From Viscum album (lineage: Eukaryota; Streptophyta; Magnoliopsida; Santalales; Viscaceae): a DNA stretch of 64,000 nt. The notes under the pieces were generated by a model. It was given only the letters and a program-made list of their open reading frames with translations, made no database searches and was not told the DNA's origin. Numbering within the stretch: position 1 is the stretch's first letter; every line of letters starts with the position of its first letter. The stretch covers positions 1,862,244,988 through 1,862,308,987 of the forward strand of contig OY728128.1 in assembly GCA_963277665.1 (NCBI GenBank), read 5' to 3'. The translations under genes and the position numbers were made by a program. This document shows positions 39,901 to 52,788 of this stretch, piece by piece.

Positions 39901-41639
39901 AAATATTTCAAGGGATCATCCATTGGTTAATCACTACGTATAACTATCTGCATGACCCTATGTTGGTCGTGCATTCATATGCCTCGTAAGGGTTCACACG
40001 GTCTGCATGATAATGGGCTCAGTCATCATCCTATTAATTTGGTGGACTATAATTTCCATATACATGTATTTCATCCATTGTCAATTTTCTGATGCACTTT
40101 TTATGGTCATCACCAAATAACCCCCTCCCAGGGCAGATGTTAAAGGGGACAGGGGTTCAGTTTGGAAGAATGTAAATTCCCAAATGAGTTTTTGTAGATA
40201 TTACCAACCAGTTCCTTGGGAAGCTGTTGGTTTTTCATGAGATGTTTGGTATTCCACATGATTTTTTATAAATTAGGAATTAAATACGAGTTCATTCACT
40301 AGATAATCATTATGTATAGTTCTTTCACCCTTCGTTACTGGGGATTATAGCAATTTGATTCAACAATATATAGGAAAAATCTATTTCTTCTCCAATAATG
40401 ATTGTGAGCACAACTATTTATCGTGGTGATATGGTCCCAAAATAAAATTTATTCCACATTTTTGTCCTAGATATGAACCCCTAGACTACATCACTTTATC
40501 AATCTATGTTGTCAAAAAATTTGAATATAGAGATATCAAATATAGTGTCAAACACCCCAGTGGATGAGATGAAGGACTGATTGAGTCATCTTCAGTTTTT
40601 GTTTCCTACCATTGGATATCGTGGTTTTTATTTCTCTATTATTCATGTATATTTGAAGGAAGATTAATATGTGAGATAGTATAAGATGGATCGGGAATAG
40701 AGTGTGTTAGTTGATGGAACATTCAATTTAGTGATGTATGATAAGGATAAGGTCCTTAGGGAAGCTTCCCAACGTGTGATGCTATCAGTAACTCACTGGG
40801 ATGTATTCAATGAAGTGAACGTTGAAACTAGTATTTTTAATTCAAAAATCATCAATATTCAAGAAGAACAACCCATGTTTTAATATGAACAAAAAATATT
40901 AGGGAAGAACATATTAGAGCCTCAGGGAATCCTTGATAAAAAATAGAATGCTAGTAATCATTCCATTTCCTAATAATATTAATTATAATATGATGATGAG
41001 GAGAAGACTGAGTCATCCCATTAACTACATCTATCAATTACCTCCCAAGAGAAAAAAACAAGCATAACTCACTAACTCATCTAATCATATGATGTGATGG
41101 AATAATAAAATTTCAATCATTATTTCACTCATATATTCTTATGAAAGACGGTGATATGCTGATATTTTTCTTTTTTATCATTATTAATGATAATATTTTT
41201 TTATCCTTCCATGTTATTGTCTAGTTTTTTTTAAAATTCATTACAATTATTACATTTTTCTAATCCGATATAGAATGAATTTCATACATTTTCCATAATT
41301 TTGATAATATCTCTTAAATTTGATTGTCTGGATCTGAATATTGAAATTCTAATAGAGTTTTCATAATAAATGATGATGAATTCCTAGACACTGGAGATTC
41401 ATTATTAATATATATTTTTTCTAGATTTATTGATATTACTTGGTTCATATAAGGATAATTGGGTAGAATATATGTCATGGAGGGATATATCACATTCTTT
41501 ATCCCAATATGATAGGATGGGTGATCTTATCTGGATTAATGATACGTCTATATAGTGGAAATTACTTGATTTTTCATTCATGAAAACTAAATTTTGACTA
41601 TGCTGTATTTTAGAGTATATTGGTTGATACCACATAATT
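39901..41639. other. Unassigned stretch
   Basis: No protein, repeat or LTR landmark was recognised. GC is slightly higher than in the Athila-like region. Confidence 0.3.
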
Positions 41640-42395
41640 TTTTTTAATTACCGTATTTTAGATATGACCATATATCATTTCATTATAGTTTCCCTTATCT
41701 CAGAACATCTATTTTTTTAGTTTAGGGTATTTTAGCTCAGACCTTAAATTGGTTTACTTTAGGGTCTTTTATCTTGGACCTTCTAACATAAAAGATTAGG
41801 GTTTGTTCCCAGTGATCATTAATAAATTTATTTAGGGTTTTTTGGCTTGTACCTTCTATCAATTTATATTAGTTTCTCTTATCTCAAACATTAAATCTTT
41901 TAGTTTTTTGTTTTTTTAGCTCAAACAATATATCAATTCAGTTTATGATATTTTATCTCAGACCCCTTATCATTGTAGTTTGGTGTATTTTAAATTGGCC
42001 TTATAATTTTGAAATTTAGGGGATTTAGCATAGAAATTATTTCTCTTTTGTTTATATTATTTTAGACCTTAAATTATATTTTTATATTTAATGGTCATTT
42101 ATCAGGGATCTTCTATCCCTGTAGTTTAGGTAAAGTTAGATTAAAAGTTATATCTCTTTAGTTTCATGTAATGTATCTCAGAGAGACTATTTATTTAGAT
42201 TAGTTTCTATATGGTTGGACTATCTACCACTTTAGTTTTGGTTCTTTTTGATCTATCAATCTATTGTTTTAGATAATTTTTTCGATTGTAACTTCTGAAG
42301 CTTTTGTTTATGGTATTTTACATGGACCATCTATTGAGGTAGTTTCAAGTTTTTTAGCTTGGAACAAATATTGGGGTAGTTTAGAGCCATTTAGC
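41640..42395 (+). repeat. Minisatellite, about 20 copies of a 36-38 bp unit
   Basis: The unit reads roughly TAGTTTAGGGTATTTTA, then GCTCAGACCTTCTATCAA. Examples start at about 41720, 41755, 41830, 41938, 41978, 42120, 42162, 42300 and 42340. Copies differ by about 20-40% and by small indels, but TTTAG at the start, TTTTA/TTTAGC in the middle and GACC/AACC near the end recur. No open frame runs through it. Confidence 0.75.
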
Positions 42396-44179
42396 ATTAA
42401 ACTGAAAAATATTCATGTAATATGTTGTAAATATTGGATGATGTTGAAATTCAATTGATATTTTGTTTGGGTGGATTGCTATAGTGTGGCTGATATTAGT
42501 TATAACACAAGAATTTCGAGTCCAAGAAAATGGAATGGGGAAGACACGGGGGATGGGACATAACACATTGATAACTCAAGTTCTTCCATGCCATTTCCAA
42601 TGCTAACATGGATTGAATCTTCTTTCCTGTAAGGATGATATTCCATTTTTTTTAGGTCAAATCTCTTATGCGTCAAGATCATGGTCAAGAAAATTTCATC
42701 TCCACTCTATGATGAGGGAGATGAATGGTTTACAATGACTAAATCATCTAGAATATGAGGTTGTTCATTATAATAATGCAAAACATGATGTTTTATATCT
42801 CTCTAGGTATGTTTGGATCTCAAATATTTATGCATGATCCCTTTTCCTTGTGGTTTCAAATTATGTGGTGTGGGCCATCAAACATTCAGGAATGGAATTT
42901 CACATTGCTCTTTTATGAAAGGTTATAAGACACAATGATGTATCTTTATAAATGTTGAACCCAGTCGAATATTTTGTTATGGAGATTTTATTTCATGGTA
43001 ATAATTTCATAGTTTGGGATAATGATTTGGGGTTATAGTAATTGGTATGGCCCAAAAAATAATGCGATACTAGGTTGGTTCATGTCCTTGTTTGGGATCC
43101 AAGGTTTACCTATTGTTTTTATAGAGTGATTTACTTGTATTTGGAAAATTATCTCATAAGAAGTAGCCATAGATACACAATCATAGTCAGTAAAAGGGTC
43201 CCTTGAGGCCGATTATCCTTTTCTAGAGGGAAATGGATGATTCAAGGAGATCTGAGGCACCCAAATCATGTGATGTGATGAATTGTGTAAAATAAATAAT
43301 GTGTTTTAGCATACTAAAATTTATTTCATTTCATAATTATCATATTTATTTAGTTGATGAAATGTGAAAAATAATTTATCAAACTTTTTCTTTTAACAAA
43401 CTGTCCAAAGATATTATATTTTCATTTACTAGAGAAATAAATTAGGAGTTTTGTGATTTATGCCTTATTTATTTGTTCCATAATTGTTCCCTATAAACTG
43501 GGGATGATTAGTATTGAGAGTGAATACTTATATTTTATAAAGGCATTCATTAAAATATTTTTACCTCCATGTTTTTGGGTCTCTTTTTTTTCTATTTATG
43601 GTCTTGCGATTTGGACCATTATAGGATAAAGTTTAAGGTTGTACAACTTCGAACAAACTGAATGATGTATAAGTTCATGAAAAACATGAACCTAATATGG
43701 GTGATGATACACAATATCTTAATTATGATACTTAGGTAAATGATTACCCTTGAAAAAATCTGAGTTGGAGATTGAAATATTTTAAATCATGGATCAGTGC
43801 TCTCAGATCATGATAAATGATATAGGACAATCATATTAGGAGTTGTTCAGATCACACTGAGGTTTTTAGATCGATCATGGTGATTTCAGGGTTCACAATA
43901 ATCATAAATCCATTTTTTAGAGTGATGAATTTGTTTAGAGAACATGAGAACATACCCAAGAGACATATGCATACATTCATAGTAAGACAGGCCACATTAT
44001 GTCAAGTATCTTTTCAAGGGATATGAATTGTTTGCGAAAACATAAGGTGATAGGTATTTGATTTGTGATTTATGGTTTAAAGGATCATAAAAATATGGAA
44101 GATGAAACTCATACTCTATTAGATTGGTATAAGCCTCTTTTAGTCCATTAATAAGGAATGATATTGAATAATGGACTTT
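42396..44179. other. Unassigned stretch
   Basis: Short minus-strand frames at 42381 and 42500 and elsewhere show no domain. Nothing repetitive was recognised. Confidence 0.3.
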
Positions 44180-44400
44180 GTAGTTTAATATCATGTAGTA
44201 GAGACATAAATTCTTCTATGCATTTTCAATTTCATTGAGTAAGGGGATTTTTTATGAAGTAAAACATAATGAGGTATGAAATATTTATTTCATTACAATT
44301 TAATGTCATGGAATGAGGAAATTATTATTCTATAGTTTGAATGTCATAGGTCCAAGAAATTTTATTTGCAGTTTAACATCACGTAGTGGGGACGTAGAAA
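44180..44400 (+). repeat. Short degenerate array of TAGTTTAA-ATCATG units
   Basis: About five imperfect units contain (G)TAGTTTAATATCATGTAGT...GGACATA or close variants (44180, about 44288, 44333, 44371), each 35-50 bases long. Same motif as the array at 45595. Confidence 0.5.
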
Positions 44401-45594
44401 ATATTAAGAAAATTAATGCATGAAATTTCCTGTATAATAAGGGCACATGTATATCTACCTCTAATATAGTATATATATCCTTTAATAGATCATCCACTAT
44501 GTAGTTGGATTGATTTTTTATTGGTTAGTGTAGTTGGGTCCAAAATAGGAGATCTATGCATAACTACAATTCCTTCTATGACATGAATAATTACAGACAT
44601 AGTTCATGAATGAGAAACTCTCTACACAGGTCTGATCCATCTATATGAGTAGGAATTGTTTTTATTTATTGTCATATCTGGGACAATGATTAGTGATCCT
44701 GGAGTCACTACATATCTCTAAATGACATGAATATTGCAACCAAGAGTTCATAGGGATCTCAAATATATAATTTCATTTGGAATGGATGTGTCATTGCTGA
44801 TGTGAAGAGCATGATTGTGGCTTGAAAAAATGACGGAAATTATAGTTTCAATACATAATGTATTTTAATAGGAATTGGTCCATACATTTTTCAGGATATA
44901 GGACCTTCATGTTGTAGTATGACCTATTCATAGAGTTCGTGATTTTTTATATTTGATTAAACATGAACCAATATTGAAGATGTAGGTGTTAATAAATATC
45001 ATTATGTATTAGGAATCATTTCATATGTTATTCAGAAATGGAGGTTTGGTGAATAAAAACACTGACAATGATGGTTATCCCAATAAAGGGCCATAGGGAT
45101 GTAATAATTTATGTCCTTCTTGGGACATCAACCGGGCAATATAACATAATACAAAGATGACACATGGTATTTATTTTATGTGTTTCCATTCTAGACCAAG
45201 ATGATAATTTCACGAGACATTAAACCATGATTTTATAGGGAATCCCTTACATAAATTCCAAAGGTCACGTGATCTATTCTCAGTGAGGGAAATAATGAAT
45301 GATAAGTGTTTGTCTCACAACAAAGAAGAATAAAAGAATTGGAATGGAAAAATTAGTTTCATGAAGTGTATGGGCCACGAAATATGCTCTAAAATCCAAA
45401 TGTATCCCATTAAAATTGAAAATCAAGAGATACAAAATTATTGAAAACCCACCTAGTTTAATGTCTCCCTGAATAGAAATTAGCAGCGTAATTGAATTTC
45501 TTGGGGTGAGGGTATGGATCACCGTACGTGAAAGGAAGTTAACCCTATGGATGTGCCTAAGAATATAAGATCATGGGTCACTGTGTATTTTGTG
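44401..45594. other. Unassigned stretch between two related arrays
   Basis: No gene recognised; an 80-codon minus-strand frame at 45280-45522 has no domain and is probably chance. Confidence 0.3.
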
Positions 45595-45985
45595 ATAGTA
45601 GGAATCCAATAATTATTATTTATAGAGAACCATAATGTTTACTGTCATGTAGAAATGATATATGTCGTGTAGTTTTGATTTCATGTTGTAAGGACATGGA
45701 GGTTCTATGTAGTTTAATGTCATGCTTCTAGATTATGTGATGTTGTGTAGTTTAACATGTTGCTTTTGGGATGACTATGTTTAGTTTATCATCATGTTGT
45801 TAGGATTTGATTTACTATGAATTTTAATGCATTATTTCCAAGACAATCTTTTGTAGTTTAACATCATCCATCCATGATATTATTGTTTAGTCTATCATCT
45901 TGAAATCGGGTTGATATTGTGCAGTTAATTTTAATGAATTCATGACGATCTTCTACAAATTTACATCATGAAATTAATATAAACA
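45595..45985 (+). repeat. Minisatellite, about 9 copies of a 34-40 bp unit
   Basis: The unit is approximately TGTAGTTTAACATCATGTTG then TTAGGACGATCTT. Copies start at about 45668, 45708, 45746, 45780, 45818, 45855, 45889 and 45922. The fixed features are (G)TAGTTTA, ATCATG and a GGAC-ATCT-like end. The period and TAGTTTA start resemble the 41640 array. Confidence 0.65.
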
Positions 45986-46729
45986 TTTATATTTTACCAC
46001 AATTCAAACATGATGATGGATGATTTATAATTAATATTCAATTTATTTCTTATGAAATGCCTCATTGATGGGGGGTGCGACATGCTCTCCATCCATTCTG
46101 GATAATGAGGTTTCTATATTATGATTTATCTTACATATTATGTAATTCCATTACCAATTCTCTTCCAAAATTGGAGGCCTCTACCCTGGTATTTGTGGGT
46201 TTTGGCGATCAAATAACAGTTCTCCCTAGAGGAATAAATAAAGCCATGCATTTTTATTAAAGGCTTGTTTGATCTGATTATAATGGAGTTCAAGGTTTTC
46301 CAATGTATGTCACCTATCCACATTGATTCAATTTAATTCATTCCTATCACTTTTGTGATTATTCACTATTAGATATTTATATAAAAATTTCTACTTAGGG
46401 AAATGGTCGTTAGAAATCTGAGGGTAACACAACCTTAGTCCTGTAAACCAGTAAATATGGAATTTCATGTGTAGGAATATGTTAGGTGGTATGGTTGGCC
46501 CATAAAGAAAGGAGGACCTTATATAACTAGGAATTATTATCCTTGTTTATATGTATTTGGTGTCTATTTGAGATAGTATTATTGAATACATCTATCTATC
46601 CATTTTTCACTCTATAAGAGAAAGAATATAGATTGGACATAACATCATACTCATGGTATAGTTTCTTAAAATCTATAGAAAATAAGTTAGTGCTATTATC
46701 CGATAATATTTTGTGATAGAACCTGAACC
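45986..46729. other. Unassigned stretch, left flank of element B
   Basis: A 61-codon plus frame (46075) and an overlapping minus frame (46138) mirror each other and show no domain. Before element B inserted, this was contiguous with 57368 onward. Confidence 0.35.
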
Positions 46730-46734
46730 ATGTG
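46730..46734 (+). repeat. Target site duplication of element B, left
   Basis: ATGTG directly before TGTAACAACC; identical to 57363-57367. Five bases is the usual Ty3/gypsy duplication. Confidence 0.85.
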
Positions 46735-46788
46735 TGTAACAACCTGAGATTTTATAAGAAATATTCATTTTAATTTCATACATATCAT

Positions 46789-47062
46789 CTGTTGTATGCT
46801 ACACCATGACTTTCTTACGCTATATGCAACACCATATTAGCTTGCAGTATATGCAACACTATTCTTGGATCGTGTTACACACAATTTCATGTTTGTTTGA
46901 TAGTAGTTTTTCTACGAAAAATTGAGTATATATATTTATATTCAATATATTTTGTTGTACACAACAAAAAAGGAGTCGTGCACCACACGTAACCCAAACA
47001 TGGCTTGCATTACACGCAATCGCGACCTTCCTTGATAGCGTGTGTTGTACGCAATACCGGGT
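46789..47062 (+). repeat. TACACGCAA-type motif cluster in element B LTR
   Basis: GTTGTATGC, TATGCAACAC (twice), GTGTTACACAC, GTTGTACACAAC, CACACGTAAC, ATTACACGCAA and GTTGTACGCAA occur in the first ~330 bases, in both orientations, as in element A. Confidence 0.6.
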
Positions 47063-49091
47063 TTTACTAAACAACGATATATTATTATAATATTATAATG
47101 AACTAGACATTATGAATAGTATTAACTAAATTTTGAATTTTAAAACATTATTATTCATCTTACACATTTCTAGAACTTGGTATAAGAACAAAATAATTTT
47201 TTCGTGTAAAATAAGTATTTTTTAAAAAATGCAGTTTTGCCGCCTTTTGATGGCGCACCCACATTAAATCTAGTTTTTGAAATGTTTATAAGTTCAATTT
47301 TACAAAATAAATTTATTCTTTAGAATCAGGTTATAAAATTTTACCTTGGATAATTTTTTCATATTATTCTGATAACTTTCATATTTTAATGAATAGTAAA
47401 AACACGATATATTTTAATTAAAAACAAATTTTTTCATCATAATAACTTATGTGGTTAAATTATAGTATTGAATGGTTTTAAAATATAAAAATAATATATT
47501 TTTACCATTTAATATAATTTATGTCATTAGCATTGATTTTACATTGAATTCGTAGGTTAAATCAATTCAATCTTTTGTAATGTTTTAAACAAAAACCCGT
47601 TTTCATTCGACAACAGGATTAATTTTAATATAATTTCTACAACTTCTGTGTATTGAATTTGAAAAAATGGATTCCATATTTGGAATCAGTGGGTCCAAAT
47701 TATGTTAATAGGCTACTTTTTATTTTTGGGAATTATGAATAGTAACTACGGTAAATTTTATTTACCATAGTTAAAGGTAAATCGGGTAATTAAGGGTAAA
47801 TATAATATTATAAAATTACCCTAAAACATGCAAAAATTATATTGGATGGCTAAAAGTAGGCCCATATTACCTAATGGTCGGATTAGATTCATTTTATGGA
47901 CTTTTGACAATGAAAATAATTTAATTAATATTAAAACCAAAGAAAGTGACAACGTGTCACTCTTTTAAATCTTATAAGTATATTAATTTTAATTTAGTGA
48001 TAAACATCATAAAACATCAAACATTAATAGTCTCAAGAAAGATAATAAAATTATCTACATCAGGATAATTTATTTAAAATTTATAGGCATTAAATAATAG
48101 TCATTAATGGTGACACATTAATGATGCAGAAATTATATATTAAGTGAAAAATCAGTAATATAGTTTTTATTGAAATAATAATACCCATTAAAAGGTCCAC
48201 AAACCTGACCAAAACATATTTTTAGTGTATATATATACCATAATCATCCATGTACCTAATATATACCGTTTAGAGTCTTATAAATGTGATTATGACACTT
48301 ATATTATTTTATTTTAAATGATGCCAAAGTTGTCACCTTCATAATTTAATAAATATAAAAATTTAAATATTATGAATTTAAGATGATAAATTCGAGTAAA
48401 AGTATTATTGTGAAAATTAATAGATTTATATTCATCATAGGATTTTAATTTTAATTTTAATGCAACAAATAATTATATTAATTAATTATAAAAAAATGTT
48501 GTAGTAATTATTTTATTAAGAGATGAACCAAATAAATGGTTTTATAAATAATAAAATAAATATTATATGTACTATTTAATGTGCTCAAATAATTTTCTAG
48601 ATACATATTACCTCTTATAAATCTATTAATGATTTTATTTCGATAATATCTTCTGTATATATATTTTATTTAAATTCATGAAAATGAATAGTGTCAAAAT
48701 TGACAATTGTTATTTTATAAACATAACCTTTTATAAAATTGTTTAAAAATCACAAAAATATATAGAAATTATAAATTTAAATTTATATAGTCTAAAATTT
48801 TATAAAGTATCAAATTATGAACAATTAACAACAAATAAGTACTTATTTGTTATAATTTATAATTTAGAATATTATTACCACAAATAAAACTAAATTGATT
48901 AAGTTTGGATAAATCAAGTTGATAATGTTTAAAATAATTTCCTAACATGTCTAAACATTATTGGTTGATGATATTACAGACCTATATCATATATTATTTG
49001 AATATCAGTCATTTTTTGAGGTTTTTATATGGGGTTAGATTTATTATAAATCAATATTTTTAAGATTTCCAAAGGTGCCCCTCTCCTTCCT

Positions 49092-49099
49092 TATAAAAG
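49092..49099 (+). promoter_or_regulatory. TATA box of element B left LTR
   Basis: TATAAAAG after CCCCTCTCCTTCCT and before GGAACCTCCTACC, conserved with the other LTRs. Confidence 0.7.
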
Positions 49100-49268
49100 G
49101 GAACCTCCTACCTCTCTTCCTCACACCATTTTGAGCCTTTAATCTAAGCCAAAACCTAAAAAATTATCTTCTCCACTTCCCTAGAAACATCCTTGAGGTC
49201 CTGGTCTTCTTCAAAGACCAATTTCAGTGCCCTAGGAGGCGGTCTCAAAGAGGCGCTTCAAAGAAGTG

Positions 49269-51279
49269 GTAATGTCCGTTACCGATTCTTTCAACTTTAT
49301 TTCTTCTTCCACTTCATTTTATTAAGTTGTTTCATTATTAAGTAATAACATCAGTATCACTCATATACTGATATATTATTATATTTATGAAACAACCCTA
49401 TTTCACGATCGATCCATCCTACGGAAAACGAAATCATCGCGCCTGCGTACGTATGGAATACCGTCTCCACGCCGTGGTGTAATCTGTTTTCCACCACCAC
49501 CTTACTTGGATGGGTATAATGGTACAAATAATAACTATATATGATTATTTTAAAGTGATATTTATTCTGTTATAGTATACATACACTCCAATAAAATTCC
49601 ACGATCATAGGAATGATATCATCGCTCGTGCGTACGTACGGAATACAGTCTCCACGACGCGATGAGATTCATTCTCAATGATTAACCATTCATAAATGAT
49701 TATAATTTATATATAATAAGTAATAATGAAATATATGACATTATAATGACACTGGATTTATTTATATATATATATATGTATTCATCCAATTAATTCCATT
49801 CAATTCAATGAGGAAACGAAAACAACGTTCATGCGTACATATGGCCTACCATCTCCATGAACGGTGTATTTCATTCTATTTATCGATCTATTATATATAT
49901 GTATATTCTGAATATATATTATATATAAATCATGTTTTATATTCTGGAATTAAGTAATCATTATCTAAGTAGTCATATGAATAATTACAAGTCAAAACAC
50001 GGACGACAATTGAAATGATTTTTCCCAAAACGCTCTTTAACAAGGAATTTACCATAGAACGGGTAATATGAAGTCATAAGTGAACCATATATGATATCGT
50101 AACAATTAATATAATTCTGAAATAAGTCAATGACATTATTTAAATCATTATACAGGAGGTTCAGATATGTACGAAGAATATCAGACCTAAGGTAAGGGAT
50201 AATTTTCAAATCTCATTTTTATTCGAGATTGCTTATTCGTTAGTATTTACTAGGGTTATTTTTATCATCCATGTCCATGATTACTAAAAATGGTTTCATG
50301 TATGTTTAAAGTCTTTTTTCCCCATTTTTTACTTTTACCCAATGGTATGGAAGGAATCATTCTTTTATTTACCCTACAAGGTACTTTTTGACTTTTTCGA
50401 CAAAAGTACGAGAAGAATGTTTTTTTAACATATATGGCATGAAAGGATTTTTACAGTTTCATAAAGCCTTTTTTTCATGAAGCTTCCTCCAATGGGTTTC
50501 ATGACTATTTTAAACAAAATCCTTTTCTTTTAAAATTGAATGACATTTTGTGAAAAGAAAATGATTTTGAAGAAAAAAGGATATTTTCATCAAAAATTCA
50601 TTTCAAGTGTTTTATTAAAACCATTTTTCATCTAAGATGACATTATTTCATATGTGTATGTTTCAAGTATAATGTATCTATGATTTAAATGGTTTCACTT
50701 CTCTTATTATGAGATGATATCCATTTCTTTTATATGGATTATGTGATGATGAGATGATGTTTATGAAACCCATTTTATTTATTGGGTTTTTATGAATGAT
50801 GTCTGTTTATTTTGTGGCACATGTAGGAATGATTTAATTATGAGATAGGTGGGACCTATATCTACCTCCAATGAATTGGGTAAATATTTATATCTCATGA
50901 GATTGATATGGCTAGAACGGTAAGTTAATCTGGTTCAGTATTACAGGACTGGAATGAGGAGTGAACTCAATTCAGAAAGGGACATTGTCCACTAAGATGG
51001 TCTTGACAGTATTGCCTTGGCTACTATAAAAATCATTACATGTGCTTAATGGATGCCACAATTACATGATTTATTCTCATTATCTTTTATAATGATTTAT
51101 GTACCATTATGATCTATTCCTTATGTACTTCTATTTTTTCTGTCGTTGCTCAAGATTTTGATGTTTAAACATTATGTTCATGTTTTTATGTCCAAATGTA
51201 TATGGTATGTTTTATTTTATCCATGCTTACCCTTACTGAGAATTTTAGCTCACCATTTTTATGTTTTACATTCCCCCAG
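49269..51279 (+). other. Intron-like segment in left LTR of element B
   Basis: Donor AAGAAGTG|GTAATGTCC, acceptor TTACATTCCCCCAG|GATTAAAA, about 2.0 kb. The donor lies in an inverted repeat GGTAA-TGTCCG-TTACC, which the element A copies show only in part, so part of the donor conservation may reflect the hairpin. Confidence 0.45.
49444..49865 (+). repeat. Three spaced CGTACGTACG repeats, element B left LTR
   Basis: Blocks at 49444 (core GCGTACGTATGG), 49629 (GCGTACGTACGG) and 49832 (GCGTACATATGG), spaced about 185 and 203 bp, each followed by a YCTMCCA-like half and a GTG or GATGAG-ATTTCATT continuation. Confidence 0.8.
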
Positions 51280-51490
51280 GATTAAAATAATGGTTTTAGG
51301 TAATGAAACAAAAAGTGGAACATCTTTATGGGAGATTTTGAAGATCTTTCACCACGATTAGAAGATTACGTTCCAAGTTTCCAAAAACACTAAACTATTA
51401 CGGTCCTTGTGTGTCTGTTATTGTTATGTATTATGTATTCCGCAAAAGTAATGTAATATCTATGTACGTAAGGCTTCGGGTCTCTACAGT

Positions 51491-51501
51491 TGGTATCAGA
51501 G
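51491..51501 (+). other. Primer-binding site of element B
   Basis: TGGTATCAGAG, two bases after the LTR end CTACA. Initiator tRNA-Met type. Confidence 0.9.
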
Positions 51502-51748
51502 GAAAGGTTTAGTCAACCTTTGGAAACTAGGATGCGAAAACGTTAGTGAGATCCCTAGAGATATTTCTAATGTATGTCTATGGATTTCCCTAATGATAAG
51601 TATACGTATAAGATATAGTCTTAGAACTAATGTAATGATCTTAAAATTTAACCTATGATGTTAGATATTGAGGGTACTCCCCCATTATAATGTTGTTTTC
51701 CCTAGCATGATTTTTGCCTCTCATAGAATTCATTTTGTGTTTTAGTCA

Positions 51749-52177
51749 ATGGATGGAAACACAAGGAATTCGGCTAACATTGAATCCTATGGAAAAATTG
51801 GTGACTGTGATCAACAAAATTGTGTAATTCATAGAGAGATAGATATTCTGATTATGCCAAATCAGTCATCGCGATATATGATTAACAAGGTGAGACTTAG
51901 TGGTATGCCTAATTCATCAAATAAGAGGAAGATAAACTTTTATGCATGTACGCATGTTGAGGAGAATAAAGAAAGGAAGATTGATATTTCTATGTAAGGG
52001 AAGAAGAACCTTGAGGAATACCTCAAATGGAGGTACCGATGTTTTCTGTGTGGAGAAAAGGGTCATAGAGTGACAGACTGTTATGGAGTTCAATGTCTTA
52101 TTTGTGGAGAACATGGGCATTACCCAACTCAATGCCCTGACCTAAAAAAGTTACTTCTAAATCAAGGAAGGATTTAG
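51749..52177 (+). pseudogene. gag: Small zinc-knuckle Gag-like protein of element B, one in-frame stop
   Basis: From ATG at 51749 the frame is open for 82 codons, meets TAA at 51995-51997, then continues in the same frame to a TAG at 52175-52177, 142 codons in all. After the stop are two complete CX2CX4HX4C knuckles, CFLCGEKGHRVTDC (52040-52081) and CLICGEHGHYPTQC (52094-52135), with every Cys and His intact. These are retroviral-type nucleocapsid fingers that bind RNA. The ~82 residues before them share M-GN, PNQ and NKRK-F with element A but show no capsid fold I recognise, and the protein is far shorter than a chromovirus Gag (about 300-400 residues). The stop may be recent or read through. 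Confidence 0.75.
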
Positions 52178-52788
52178 TCCAGGACAATCATTGAAGAGGA
52201 TGGATTGATGTTTTTATGTATTGGTATTCAAGAATAATGTTGTTGAGGTACATTTATGGTGTATTAGAATATTTTTGTATTAGTCTATTGTGGTTTTCAA
52301 TAATTTTATGGTACTAGTAACCATGAAAAGTGATTAAAATATTTTGGAAAGCAGATGATATGTGCATAATAAAGGGAGAAAAAGATAATGAGATGTTTGA
52401 TTGTATTCATGAGCTCATGATTTATATAAGGAGTAAGTGATATCATGGTTTGAGTATATAGAATATTGAGGATTTTGGTATGTGGAAAGTGTTAACTTTT
52501 AACTGCATTCATGTTTTCAATTAGGTTCAATGGGTATTCATTTTTCAAGAGAATACATGATTAAGGTATTGAAATGATTGGAATGTGACCAACAAGATAT
52601 TTGAGGGATAAATGATAGTATTCCCATGCTTTTTATATGACCTTTTTAGTAATCATTCTCTTTATACTATGAGTTTTGAAAAAGTATTTTGGATAAGCCT
52701 AATGATTGGAATGGATTATGTTGGAAAAAAGTTAGTATTGTTTAAGGATAGACCATTTTCGATATTATTGATGGGATGATATAGTAAT
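52178..52788 (+). other. Element B interior, no recognisable gene
   Basis: It aligns with 4640-5255 of element A, including GAGCTCATGA-TATAAGG and GTGATATCATGGTTTGAG. No pol motif in any frame. Confidence 0.5.

Larger units (their letters stand above)
46735..51488 (+). repeat. Left LTR of element B (4754 bp)
   Basis: It runs from TGTAACAACC to TCTCTACA, so it keeps TG...CA ends. It contains the TACACGCAA-type cluster (46789-47062), a TATA box (49092), spaced CGTACGTACG blocks (49444, 49629, 49832), an intron-like segment, and a TGAG...CTCA stretch near 51238 before the acceptor-like CCCCCAG. Confidence 0.9.
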
